Shown: piece after piece, positions 1 through 12,353 of the stretch
How the letters are laid out: every line of letters starts with the position of its first letter
Position numbering within the stretch: the first letter of the stretch is position 1
From: Xylogone sp. PMI_703
Taxonomy: Eukaryota; Ascomycota; Leotiomycetes
NCBI GenBank assembly: GCA_021399445.1
Contig: JAJTUQ010000001.1
Location: 7,192,001-7,256,000, forward strand
Length of the DNA: 64,000 nt
Direction: 5' to 3'
The notes under the pieces: model-generated
What the model saw: only the letters and a program-made list of their open reading frames with translations
What the model was told of the DNA's origin: nothing
Databases searched by the model: none
Position numbers and translations under genes: made by a program

Positions 1-3000
1 ACTTCGTTGCTTACTGATGAAGGCCTAGGCGACACCGGCTTCACTGATATATCGATGCCAACACCTTCGATTTTAATCGCTTCAATGATGCGTTGACTCA
101 GCCTCATTCCTCTTAACTCTATCTCGCCAACTCTGCGCAGGCCGGTTGTGGTAGACCACCTCCCTTTTAGAGTCTTGAGAAGTTCCTCTCTATACCAGAA
201 AGCTTCTCTACTTGCCCGCTCAGACTCTACAGATATCCTCCCAGCACTGACAACGAACTGCCGCTGCCTAGACGGGTCTAGTGCTGGAATCGGTGCCGTA
301 GGATTTTCTAGATAGATTCGCCGCACAGGGAACATTATCCGTGATATATTTCCAGGAAGAATTTCTTCTTTCATCGCTTTCTCAGGAGCAATATCAAGCT
401 GAATCTCCAGCGGTGAAGGCCAAGCATTTCGAAAGTCCATAACAAGAAGAACAAAGTCCTCAGACTTAAAACTCTCTTCACCACTACTTTCAATGCCTAA
501 GTCTTTCCAAAGCGAAAGCGGCTGAGGGTCATTTAGTGGATGTACGTCCATTCTAGCAAGTTCAATGCTGGCATTAACAGTAACGGTAAGTGGTAAGCTC
601 ACTTGTCGCGTATGGAACTTAGATTGGACCTCATCTGGAGATACACCCAGAAACGCATAGTCAATATGCACAGTAGCACTTGTGAGACCCGGCTTTCCTA
701 GTATTTCCAATTCAAAGGTAGCGGATCCACCAGGCTTGATATAAGGTTTTTGGTCAGGTTTCTTTACCCAACGAAGTGCTTGCTTCCGCGAAAATATAAG
801 TTCGTATTCATATAGTTCTACTGGCGAAGCGTCTCTGTTGCTCATTGCTGTTTGAAGGGGCGCTTGTGTTGAGTCCTTGAATGAGAATAATACGAGGTCC
901 ACTGGGGTGTCATGGGATAGATTTTGTAAAGTAACCGAAAACTGCTGGCGTTCTCCTTCCAGCACCATAAGCGCAGATTGGGATAGCGTAGTTGACTTAA
1001 CAACAACAACCGGCTGTTTATCAATAACATTGAGTTCTAGAGAGGTAATCTTTGGTGCTAACGATGTAGGCATCTGTTTTGAAGGTATTGAGCCGGTGCT
1101 CATTGGCCGCTCTTTGTGTTTCGAAACAACTTCAAGGCCCCTTGCTTTGATTTTTATCTCTGGTTGTGGAGCCCAAGGCTCAGAGAAGATAGGGAACCGA
1201 CGTTCTCGGCATCCTCGAACCTTGACTCGGCAACCAGTGATCTTTAGTGACCCTGAAGCTTTTGCAGTGCCTGAAAGAGAAAGAAGCTGTGTTCGATAGG
1301 GACCAATAACAGTCTTCTGCACACCAGACTCAAATTCGGTACCTTCGGAATCAAGTTTTATACTTTCTATCTCGAGATCAAATTCGTATGGGTTTTGCAG
1401 TGTGACCTTAAACACAGCACCTTCGCCAGCCACCAAAAGATGATGGATCGCGGTAGAATCTGGAGGTCTAAGGAAGGGGTTATAGATGAAAGGATTGATC
1501 TCTCTCGATTCGGTCACAGCAGTGGCACCAGGCAACTCGGTCTTTGTATGTGGTATTGGTGTCCTTGAAGGCGGTAACGCCTCCAACTCAACACCACGTA
1601 CTAAGAACTCATCCCAATATTCTGCCCCGAGATGTGCAAGTCCCAGTTTCTTTGCTGCACCAACCGTTCTAGAGATGTTCGTAGCTAGCCTTATCTGCTC
1701 TTCACGGGACATTGACGGAGAAGCGTCATCGCTGTGAGGACCTGGAGCAACTCCACTACCAGCAGTCCGTAGTAAGTCGGCAGTAAACTTTAGAACCCCT
1801 CGAAAATCTGGCAAGGCTTCCGAGAGATTGATGCAGGCTCTCAGAGTATCCATTTTAAGTGCTTGATTGCCAAATGAGCGTATAGTTGCAGTGCGAAGAA
1901 TCCTTGAAATTATGGCTTCATCTGAATCCGAGAAGGGTTCTTCATGCTTGTCTTCAGCAGAGCTGGTGCTAATAGAAATAGAGCCATATATTTGACCTAG
2001 CAAGCCGAGGAAGTCATCCATTCCGGTCTCAACATCTCCCTCACTGAGTTCAAGTGCAGCGGCACCGTTAGTATTGCTATTCATTAGGCCCAAAGCAGCA
2101 AGCCCTGCGGCTGGGTGTACACCCATTTCAGCGGCGCCAATCTTCCTTGCCTGAACCAATGCCGGTATTAAAACGTAGACAAGTTCTCGAATAATCATGG
2201 CCTTCTTCCTGTTATATCCAAGAGAACTAAGAACTGATGCTATCCCGCTCAATATCGTTACTCGATCAACAACAGGAAGGCGATCGTGAGGCGCTGCAGC
2301 AGGATAGGCTCGAAGAAGCATTGTCAGGATCTCGGTACGTTTAGGGTTGATATTTAAACGCGGAGGCTCAAGATTAGGCATTTCCGGAAACGGTGTTCCA
2401 AGAACAAGATGCTGTAAAGCAGCATCATTGAGCTTTCCCCCACAAGAATGAACAGTTGACAGAAGTTTAGAGAGCCGGATAACTATCTCTGAAAATGGAA
2501 ACTGAGGTAATGATTCTCCAGTATTGTTAGCTGCTCTAGCATAGAGATTTAAGATCCGGTCTGTTAATTCAGGAAGGAGAGCATTAAGATTCTGCAATGC
2601 TACTCGCCGGTTACCGTTTTTACTAGGGACTGGTGGCGGACTCATGGGCGCAGGCGCTTTATCTGAAGATACGTAGCAAACTTGAGGCACCTCGAAGTCT
2701 AGCCCACTCCACCCAAGAGCAAGCATGCTCACTAAAGTATTTTCCAGAGCCTTAGCATGCCATAGATGGTCCAGGTTATTTCTGGCAATGACTGCTCCTT
2801 CCACAGACTCTCTTAAAGCGTCAATCCATCTTCCTGCACATAGGAATAATCCTCCAACAACAACGACAATTCTGCCTTTGCCTTTATTCCTAGCTCTTTC
2901 ACTTATACTATTAGATCCGAACCCCTGAATAGATATCCTATCGCGGCTAGTTTCTCTCATGGAATCAGATCTATGCGCTAGCAACTTGAACGCACCATTT

Positions 3001-3973
3001 TTTGAGCTATGTTCTTCAATGTGGCCCGGATCCGTTTCCGCACCACTAGTAGGCGTACTAGGTCGCCCTAATGGGCTTGAAGCATTTGAATCTGAATTTG
3101 TAGATCGAAGTGCTGCGGGCATAGACATCCGGACCTGGTTTCGATCTGTACTTCCAGCAGGAGAGTCCGACCTGGATGGCAGAGAGAACTGAGAGTTCCG
3201 ACGACCGAGTCCATCTTCTTGTCCAGTAGACCATGATGCTCCTTGAAAAAGCTTGACTCCTTGTGACTGGCTTGGAGACTCAATTGTGCTCAGAGCTTGA
3301 AGGGACTTTGCAAGTGTTGTCATTTCTGCAAGCAGCATTGATGATATATCACACATTACTGTCTTAATGGTCGTTCGCTTTGATTCTGCTGGTACAGGGA
3401 TTCCCACAATACCTTCCGGCAAACTGGATCCCAGCTTGCCCTCAGCATAATCGAATAGAAGCACTTGGTGTACCAATGCTTTCGGATACTGATCCCTAAC
3501 ATCTTCCAACTCCTGGTATATTTCATGTATATTGTGATCTGGCCTTGCAGGAGGCCCATTACCGTTCAGACTCCTCCTCTTATCACTTTTATAAGATATG
3601 TGGCTGAGTTCCACTGCATCAGCAACACCAATTATTACAAAGGGTTCCCGCCACATTTCGAATGGTGTAAGGGACAAGTGGGATGGCGGGGGATAATGAG
3701 TAACAAAATCATATACTATTGACCCTGTTGGAAAGGCAAGCGGGGAAAACATGTCTGTGAAGAGTAAGTTGCAGTGCACGAAAAGGAGAGAAAGGACTAT
3801 TTATCCTCACTTCTATTCGGCCGGCTATCTGGGCTGATATCTCCCAGCCGGACGACATTCTCGGGCTGTAATCTCTCTATAAAGCTCAAGAACCTTGCGC
3901 GCTGTATCTGCCCCGTTGGCAAGAGTAGCACTCGTACTCTTGCAGGAGCGATGGGCGAAAGCTGGTCCAGCAT
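1..3973 (-). CDS. trs120: TRAPPII complex subunit Trs120 (HypA/TRAPPC9-like), 3' end beyond the window
   Basis: TRAPPII-specific subunit that helps activate Rab GTPases at the late Golgi; the Aspergillus orthologue is hypA. Exons are 3811-3973 and 1-3754, with a 56-nt intron (GTGAGG...TTCACAG). The spliced frame is open to base 1, about 1305 residues. The N-terminus carries the family's conserved block (VLLLPTGQIQRARFLSF, then VVRLGDISPDSRPNR, then MFSPLAFPTGSIVYDF). The middle has the helical region (GRWIDALRESVEGAVIARN, ALGWSGLDFEVPQVCYVS) and an Ig-like C-terminal part begins around residue 830. The start chosen is the ATG at 3973. The frame stays open 24 codons upstream after an AG at 4033-4034, so an extra 5' exon is possible. 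It is divergent from the regulator starting at 5310. Family assignment is firm; only the start is uncertain. Confidence 0.93.
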
Positions 3974-5309
3974 TTTGACAACATTTGGGATGCGCTCGAG
4001 GAATTGGCGGTGTATGTTGCGTAAAAATGTAGCTAAACCATCATAATAACTGTGCTGGAGCTATAGAAGACGTAGGAAAACTTAACAGTCCAAACCAGGG
4101 AATTTTTCGAGTATAAATGCTATATTCCATTCAGGAGCTCTTTGTCTTGCGCTGAATGCCCTTCCTTCCTACGGTGACCTTGCAAGCAAACGGAATCGGC
4201 AAAATATATTGCCGAATAAATACTACCTCGCGGACTTGAGCCCCACTGCAAGTCACTGTAATATCATGCAGGCATCCCTATCGGTTCTCTAGCAATCTGA
4301 TGTTCGGCACAGAAACAACGAACCCAGAGCGGGAGTCCATTGTTCAGCCGCCTTTACAATGCCGAGCAATAACTAGTCAAATCCTCTAGTTGACAGAGCG
4401 AGCCGTTGGGGCTGTAGCGACAGAGCAGCAGGCCAGCCACCAGAGCCTCACAGCATTTGCATTGAGAATTGTTATTTCAAGTGTTATCCTTTATTGAACT
4501 AAATATAAACCAACTTGGTTCCCCTCTTTCATGATTAGTTGTCAACCTAGTTCGTCTTGTACTGGATCCGCGGATAGCTGTCGTGAAAGCAAAGGCCTAG
4601 CAGAAGGCTGTTCAGGGGCTAATCAAAGCGGAGCCCTCAGAAAAGAAGGCGCAAACAAAAAAGAGTTGTACAACACCACCCGCATATATTGGATACATAT
4701 AAAGAACTTACAATCCTGGCTGTGCACAATTTTTGGGCCCAGCCGATTAAACGATGTGATAAAGGGGAGGAGAGCGCCACTGACTTAACAAAGGGTTATA
4801 TTTATAGTAGCAAAGCTATGGCATGGCAGAAGGACGTCAAACTTGTAAACAGGAATAGGACCACTCGCCACCTAAATATTAGATGTGCACAATGGACTCC
4901 GTCGAGTTTCCAGCCATAGCTTTATCAAAGACGTTTGTCCCAGAGCAATTTAGGCGAGTAGTTTATGTGTGTTAATGTATGCTTCATTTGTTAGATGAGA
5001 AGTCTATATTTGCAAAGACGTGGTCTAAAAAGATAAAGTGCCCAGTCGCTGCTACTGTTATCCGTACTGGAATGATCCGGATAGATACCTAGGAATCCGG
5101 AAATTGAAGTGATCGAAGCATTGCAGTTATAAGTCTTCAAGGCCAGAATACGCACAGCCAATAGGTATCAATGGGGCGTTATCATTAGCGGCCGTTGAAG
5201 GCCGTTGAGACGCTAGGACAGTGACAAGGTGTGGCGTTGAAGTTACTATGAACCTCAAACCTTCTTTCTGTCCCAGCAACCATTCCTCAAATGCAATCGC
5301 TTTGACATC
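3974..5309. other. Divergent intergenic region between trs120 and a Zn2Cys6 regulator
   Basis: About 1.3 kb separating two outward-facing genes, so it must hold both promoters. The open frames in it are short, overlap each other and show no family features. I see no RNA gene or clear repeat. Confidence 0.6.
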
Positions 5310-7747
5310 ATGAGCAATCATCCTGGAGAGCATTCTCACTATGGCATAAACCATCAAGACCAACAGTCAATGCTTACTCCTCCGGATTCAGGCGACACAA
5401 CTTCTACCCAACCGCAGCCTCATGGTCGATCCCGTGCTCCTGCTCCCAAAGTCCTCTCCTGTGTTCTCTGTGCACAAAGAAAGGTAAAATGTGATCGCAA
5501 AACTCCTTGCTCCAATTGCATCAAGGCAGGGGCAACATGCGTCCCTACAATTCCCAATCCGCCCCGGCGTCGCAAGTATCGCGTCCTCGGAGGAGAAGAG
5601 GATCTCAAGTTGCGACTGAAGCGATACGAGAAGTTACTATTAAGCTTCGGCATGACGATGCATGAGCTAGATTCCGGAGTCACTGCAGAGACCAGGAGGC
5701 CAATGACAAAGGTCATGGATGATCTTAGCATTGGGGGGCGTGTCCCCGACTCAAAGGAAGAGTGAGTGCCATTCTCTTTTTTTTTTTAGCTTTCACCGTA
5801 CAATTTATTCGTGACTTGCATCTTAATGTGCTATATGATCTTAACTCTTACAATAGACAATTATGGGGCCCTCTAAGTGAGGAAATTCTGGAAGGCTCGT
5901 CAGATGATGAATTTCTAGAAGTAATTCCAGATGATCTTCTCACCTCGGCCGATGAAAGCAGCTTCCTCTTTCCAATGTTACCGCTTCATATAGATCTAAC
6001 CATGCTTCACCCACCCCCTGTTCAGATCTTCCAGCTCTGGCAGGCCTTTGTTGATAATATTAATCCACTTTGCAAGATCATCCATACACCAACTGTGCAA
6101 CAGCAGATCCTGCAGGCCAGTAGCAATATCTATGATTTGTCAAAGCCCATGCAAGCACTTATGTTTGTGATATATGCCTTTGCAGTGACTAGTATGAGCG
6201 AGCCAGATTGCGAGAAGATGTTTCCAGGTGAGCACCGGAGTTCTCTATTATCGAAGTGGCGATATGCTGCACAGCGAGCCTTGATTGCTGCCGATGTGGT
6301 CAAGACCACGGATATGGTTGTCCTGCAGGCTTTCACTCTTTTTATTGTAAGTTAAGGTTTATTTTTACTATTTCAGGCCTATAACAGCAGCAGTGATTAT
6401 TTCAATATTCTCCCCTGTTGAGTTGACGTTCCTTTATTGGCACTTAAGCTTCCTACAAGTCACGCTATAAGTTCTTACTATATATCGTTTTGCCCTATTC
6501 AAGTCTGTAAATTCTTTCTAATTTTGTTGGTACAGCTATGTGTGCGCGCAAACTATGATAGTCAGGCTCTTTTAATCCTCTCCGGTGTTGCTCTCCGCTT
6601 GGCTCAAGTCCAAGGACTCCATCGCGAAGCTTTACTGGCAAGAAAGACAGTCTTTGAAGCTGAAATAGGCCGACGCCTCTGGTGGCAGCTTATAGTCCTT
6701 GAAAGTCGAGAAGCAGAGATGTACCGCGTATCTACACTCACCGATCCGCGGCAGTGGGACACAAAGCTTCCAGCCAATATCAACGACAGTGATCTCTATC
6801 CAGATATGCGTGAAGCACCAAAAGATCACAACGGGACCACAGAGATGATATTCTGCCTTCTGAGATATGAAGTTGGGCATTTTTTACGAACAAGTCCAGC
6901 ATTGAATGGAAGTTGGCAGCTATTTGCGAACCAGACCATTCCATATTCACAAAAGGAAGCAGTAATCAATTCACTAGAATCTATTCTTCAACAAAAATAC
7001 CTTCAATATCTTGACGACGTGATACCACTTCACTTTCTCAGTCTACGTGTCTCACGAGCCTTTCGGAACCGTCTGCGCCTGGTCTCTCTCCACCCTCGCA
7101 AGAATCCTTCACGGTCCACGCCGATGTCACCTCACGAGAAATCTACCCTCTTTAATCTTTGCCTTGAGATTATCCAGACAGATAACGAAGGTCACCGTAC
7201 AGAAAGCATACAAAAATACGTATGGCATATCAACGCTCAGTTTCAAGCGGATGCATTCATTTACCTAGTTAACGAATTAAGGGGCTATCCCATAGGTGAT
7301 AGTGCAGATAGGGCATGGGCACAAGTATTAGAAGCTTTTAATTATCGTCAGGAACTGCTGACTGGAGGTGGAATGAAGAATGAACTGGTTGCTGCTATAG
7401 GCAATCTGACGTTGAAGGCCTGGAGTGCGAGAGAGAGCGCATACGCTAGGATGGGCCAAGTCCCTCCTGAGGGCACAATGCCAATGCCAATTCTTTCTCT
7501 AAAGGCACTAAGGATTAAGCCAGGGAATGAAACCATGGAATTTCCAGCTGGATCATTCGGACATGAAATCCTTCCTCAAGGATCGGATACAAATGTTTTC
7601 CCGGCTGAGCAAATGATGTCCGGAGATGGGGGCGAGGTGATGGATGTCAACACCAATATCGACTGGGCATATTGGAATGAACTTATTCAAAATTATGCTG
7701 AGGCTTCTGCAACTAGCCATTCTGAAGGACAGCAGAGGCAAAGATGA
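5310..7747 (+). CDS. Zn2Cys6 transcription factor with fungal-specific regulatory domain
   Basis: DNA-binding regulator expected in the nucleus. Exons are 5310-5761, 5857-6346 and 6536-7747 (717 residues). Introns start GTGAGT and GTAAGT and end AATAG and TACAG. The binuclear zinc cluster uses Cys51, 54, 61, 67, 70 and 77 ([20 protein letters not shown]), followed by a basic linker (PPRRRKY) and a short helix likely to dimerise. The middle matches the fungal-specific transcription factor domain: LQAFTLFI joins across intron 2 to LCVRANYD, followed by [16 protein letters not shown] and then GRRLWWQL. That seamless match supports the 189-nt second intron. The target is unknown. It sits next to an FSH hydrolase and close to another regulator and an oxidase, so a pathway-specific role is possible but not shown. 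Confidence 0.92.
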
Positions 7748-8430
7748 TATTATTGTATTACGGGGATCTGATTTACGTTTAGCGCTTTGAATGAAATCAG
7801 CAACATCAGAGCCCAAACAGTAAGGCAATATGTAATGAGTCACGATTTAGATATAAGATAGCAATGTATATGAATGATGACCTAAAACCGCCGAATCGTC
7901 TCCAACCCCTAGCCTCATCTGCGATGCCGAACGTGAGAGCAGCTTGACTGGATGATTAAATGCCGAATATTACAGCCTCTTCGCTCCCCGATATCCTATC
8001 CACGCTCCGCTTACCTGGACCTTTATTCCCAGCTTCAGGAGGGAGTTCGTATAAGATGGCTATAAATCCTGTCACTGCTTGAGATATTTTCTATGATCTG
8101 ATAGTTTTTTTATATTTAAATTTCTGCTCATAGATACTCGGATCTCGGAAGCTTAAGTAACGGTACTCATTTCTTACGTGAGAGTCTCGGGCACATTGCC
8201 ATATTCTGTGTATTGAAAAGAGTAGCTTACACGTGTACGCATATCTAGGTGCAGTGAGATTGCATGGGTGTGTGCTTATTGCACCATCCTCCGATAGGAA
8301 GACTGCCCCTCCGAGGGTCTTCTCGTAGCTGCTTATTTTTCTCCAAATATCTAGCTGAAAGAGATCTGGAACTGCAAAGAGCAAAGGAGAGCAAAGGATA
8401 GCAAAGGAAGGGAAGAGACAAATCGCAGCC
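7748..8430. other. Intergenic region, promoter of the FSH hydrolase gene
   Basis: 683 bases with the regulator's 3' end on the left. On the right, a purine-rich leader (repeated GCAAAGGA) lies just before the hydrolase ATG. Nothing else is recognisable. Confidence 0.5.
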
Positions 8431-9380
8431 ATGAGAGTTTTAGGTCTGCACGGGTCGGGGACCAGCGCAAAGATTTTTGAATCCCAAACATGTGAGTCTT
8501 ATCGGATCCTCGATTTACCCTCCGACTCTCCTCCGAGGAAAGGACATAATATCTACATAACAAGAAGTCGCGGCTGGCAGCTAACCAATATGTAGTTGGT
8601 TTTCGGAGCATGTTAGACCCCAACAAGTTCGAATTCGAATTTGTCAACGGGCGTTTCATCGCTGCACCCGCACCCAGCATAGACCTTTTCTACGACGGTC
8701 CCTATTATGTATACTTTCGGCAGCCAACCGCCGAGCACGTCAAGCCCGCAATCGAATGGCTCTACAACTATCTTGAGAAGAATGGACCATACGATGTGCT
8801 AATGGGCTTCTCGCAAGGCTGCTCCTTGATCTCAGCACTATTACTCTATCACGCCCATGAGCGACGGTCCGATCCGTTACCGTTCAAAGGCGCGATATTC
8901 ATCTGCGGTGGAATCCCGCTGCCGATTCTAGAGGATATGGGCTACGAGGTACCGCAAGAGGCAAAGGATATTAGCGCGAAGACTAGCACTGCCCTGACTG
9001 CTACTGCCGGCTCTATATCTGAAGTGGCAGCAGCCATGTCAAATGATGGGTCAAGAAGGGGATTGTGGGACGAGATGAATGGCCTGGCACATGATCCTGA
9101 TGCTGGCTTCCCAACCGACAAGACGAATGTTTACGGGCTGGACTTCACGGTTTTCCCTCAAGACTTGTTCGTCAAGATCCCGACGGTGCATGTTTACGGC
9201 AGGAAGGATCCTAGATTACCCGCCGGGATGCAGTTAGCACATTTTTGCGACGAGGGTCAATTCGGATCGAATAGGAAGGTATATGATCATGGAGGTGGTC
9301 ATGATGTTCCTAAGACCACTGCTGTCGGTGCATATATTGCGTCGTTGGTGAGATGGCTGGACCAGACAATTGAGGCATAG
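8431..9380 (+). CDS. FSH1-family serine hydrolase
   Basis: Alpha/beta hydrolase of the FSH1 family (yeast Fsh1-3 and, in other fungi, LovG-type thioesterases). Exons are 8431-8491 and 8596-9380 (281 residues; donor GTGAGT, acceptor ATGTAG). The start MRVLGLHGSGTS is the usual first strand plus oxyanion loop. The nucleophile elbow is GFSQG, with Ser about residue 93. The other catalytic residues are probably Asp225 in GRKDPR and His256 in HGGGHD. Length is typical. There is no signal peptide, so it is probably cytosolic. The substrate cannot be read from the sequence. Between two Zn2Cys6 regulators and near a multicopper oxidase, a role in releasing or trimming a metabolite is conceivable, but no polyketide synthase lies in the window. 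Confidence 0.92.
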
Positions 9381-12353
9381 GTGGTACTTTAGAACTGTGG
9401 GTGGTGATCCGGAGTCTGACCTTGAGAGTTACGGAAATCCGGTGTTCTGTTTGCGGTTTGGTCTGCTACATTTCTTTTATTATATCCAGCATATAGAAAT
9501 CGTTTCCAGAATTAAAATATAAATGAATCATTATCAAGGTATCTTATCAGATTTCTATTTTACTATACTCTGCTCTCAAGATCATTTCTCTTCTTCAAAG
9601 CTCCCAGCTAGGCTGGCCTGAGAATAAACAAATTCAATGTTATAAATTCTTCCAGTAAAATTCGGAGTGAGAGCCAGAATACAGAACAAGACTCTATATG
9701 ATGATTGGAAGCTATGTTAGTGTATACTTCGTCATGTCTCGCACTTGAGCCCAACGAGAGTATATCTATCCTCCTGGCTCTACATTCCTTTCGGGATCAC
9801 AATGCCCCACAATGATTCCAAATTCACTCTCGCAATATGAATCAGCCATGTTATCATTCTCTTCTCTAGAAGGCACGACATAGACTTTGGTTGAATAGCA
9901 ACAAGTTGGACTTACAGCCGCATGTTTGTGCTACCTACGGGGGATATAAAGTCTATGAACAAGATGGACTGCCTAGTATACATTCGACAGGGAGATCTTA
10001 CGAGTGCATCATCTTGGCCTCTGCGGCGTGTAATATGCTGAGCGACGAAATAAAAACGGGTAGCCCCTATTCACGTTCCCTTTGGCCTCCTAATAGCTAT
10101 CTTGACTTACCTATTGCTGACAGTTTTAAAATTAGACACTATCGCCACTATCTGGCTACTATCTATAGTACAGGATACAAAATCATGATCCTTACGGATT
10201 GCTTGCAAGGGATGGAGTATGCTATATATGAGTATTATGAAGCCAAGAGAGTAGAGTAGTTTCAAAAAACGGCCAAGTAGAAGATATGTCGATTACTAAT
10301 TTCTCATTCCGAATGTTACGCAGTTTTGAGAAAGTAGCACATTATACCAATAGACACGAGATTCACTCCATTGAGTCTGAAAATGAGACCCTCCTAGGAA
10401 GTCAGAGCAAGGGTCCGTTTCAGTTATATTTATTTGTGTATCGATGTAATGTTTTATCACAAGAATCTTTCCCCAAAGCCATGATCCATGGCTGTAACCT
10501 ATTAGGAATCTGTAGTGTTTGAAGCTAGCCCAAGTCGTACAGTTGATTCGTATTTCATTCGTTCCTCCTCTCAGCCTCTCTACGCGAGTCAGAGTGTGGG
10601 AAAGCTCCTTTCACCATCACGCAAGTGTAACATAGGTATCGCAAGCTGACCAACCAGGTATGCAGCAATGAATCCAAGGATTCTGATGCTCTACTCAATC
10701 CGGGCACTGCTCTTATGTATGCCTCAACCTCTACAATGTGCCCTTCGATATAGCTCTTCTGGCTGTGGTCTTATGCCTCCGATACTGGATTTTATTCTGT
10801 ACACTATAGATACTCAGATTTATGCCCTTTTAATAATCTTCAAGTTGTCTCCTCGAAATACTAGGTTGTATTCCAGCAGATCGAGTTATCAGTATCTTAC
10901 CGGTCTATTGCATTCGAACTACAGCTGGTTGAATTTGCACAACAGCATACCAGTTCTGTTGATGCATCTCCCTGTGTGTAATATGGAAATACATTAGCTG
11001 CGCGATAACGCAAAGAGACTGTGCCGTGAACCATGTTTCTCTTTGATTTACCGACGTGGATACCAGCAAGGAGAGATACAACATGACGCCCCAGCCCGAA
11101 TGCAGTAACTTACCAAGTCTAAGGCCGTTGTTCCAGCCCTGATAATACACATGGCAATTTCTCCTCGCTCTGGTGTCAGCTTTATCTAGTTGCCGGTCCA
11201 TAATTTATTGTTAATGAGAGAGTATCAGTCATATAGCATATCCATCGTGAGTAGAGTATAAACCAATTCGAGAGATTTCCATCCGAGCTATGGCTCCTTA
11301 CTATACACAAATAAGAACTAGTTAGCGGGGAGACACAATCGCGGGATCAACCTTGCTGCCGTACGTACATCAATTTCTAACAAAGGAATTGACCTGGCCA
11401 ACCTTATTCGAGTTACCTGCAATAATCCGTTCAATAGTGTGTGCCCTACCAAGCTCAGCTTTCGAAGCCGATACCAATCCCATGATCTGCAGAGGTAACA
11501 TACCCAAGCCAAACCATGATATCTGTCCTTTTTTTAGAGAGACAAGAGAGCTACAACTTCAAGAGATGGCATAACGATAAGGAATGTACTGCGCCGGACA
11601 CATCTCCAGTGGATAGACATTAAGTTCCGACGCAGAGACCTAGCCCCAGCCTTGTACATCAGTAGGGGGACCATATGCATCCGCGAACGGGTATGCACTG
11701 TATGAAATATCCCGTAGCGGGAAGAAACTGACAAATCAAAAACTAGAATGATACTTGGACGTGACGTAATTAAGGATCAGTGTAGACACCGGAAGTGGAA
11801 GGATAAACCCGATAAAGAACTGTTTCAAGACCAACTTATTCAAGTCTGTGTACCTCATGAAGATGGAACATGGATCAGATTGTTTCCGTATACGATAACC
11901 TGTGCAACTTACCGTAGTAGTGCTTCCAGTAGTGGACATTGTTAGTATGAAGTGATAGATTTTATGAAAGTCTTAGACACCTACAGAAAACGCCACTCTG
12001 TTGGCTATAGCATCCTATTGGAGGTAACAATTTTATGTCGAAGCCAAGTGCCCTAAGATCTGACTGTGTCGTAACCTCAATGTTAGTCCCTAGGAAGTTT
12101 GATGTTGTTACCCATAAAGCTTCCCAGATGTTCCTTGGTGGCTGCCGTAGTATGAAAAGTAGGGCTATATAGCATGTCTCTGCATCTAGCTTGAACATAG
12201 TATAAAATCAAGCACCGTAACCTTTGAAGGTTTTTCAAACGTGACTCTGATTGACCTTAGAAAGAAATAATATGTCTGACCAAAAGAAATTTGTACGTGA
12301 TACCACAGTTTTCTTCCTGCGGGTACATACCGAAGTATTGACTTAAGTTCCGA
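9381..12353. other. AT-rich gene-free stretch between the FSH hydrolase and second regulator
   Basis: About 3 kb without a gene I can support. Many short frames (up to 122 codons) occur on both strands with no recognisable domain. On the minus strand between 10.9 and 12.2 kb a few hydrophobic stretches appear in shifting frames, which could be remains of a membrane-protein gene, but I could not join them into a model. Confidence 0.45.

Noticed and set aside
9891..10259. 122-codon plus-strand frame
   Set aside because: Starts on a non-ATG codon, no domain, and no plausible exon joins.
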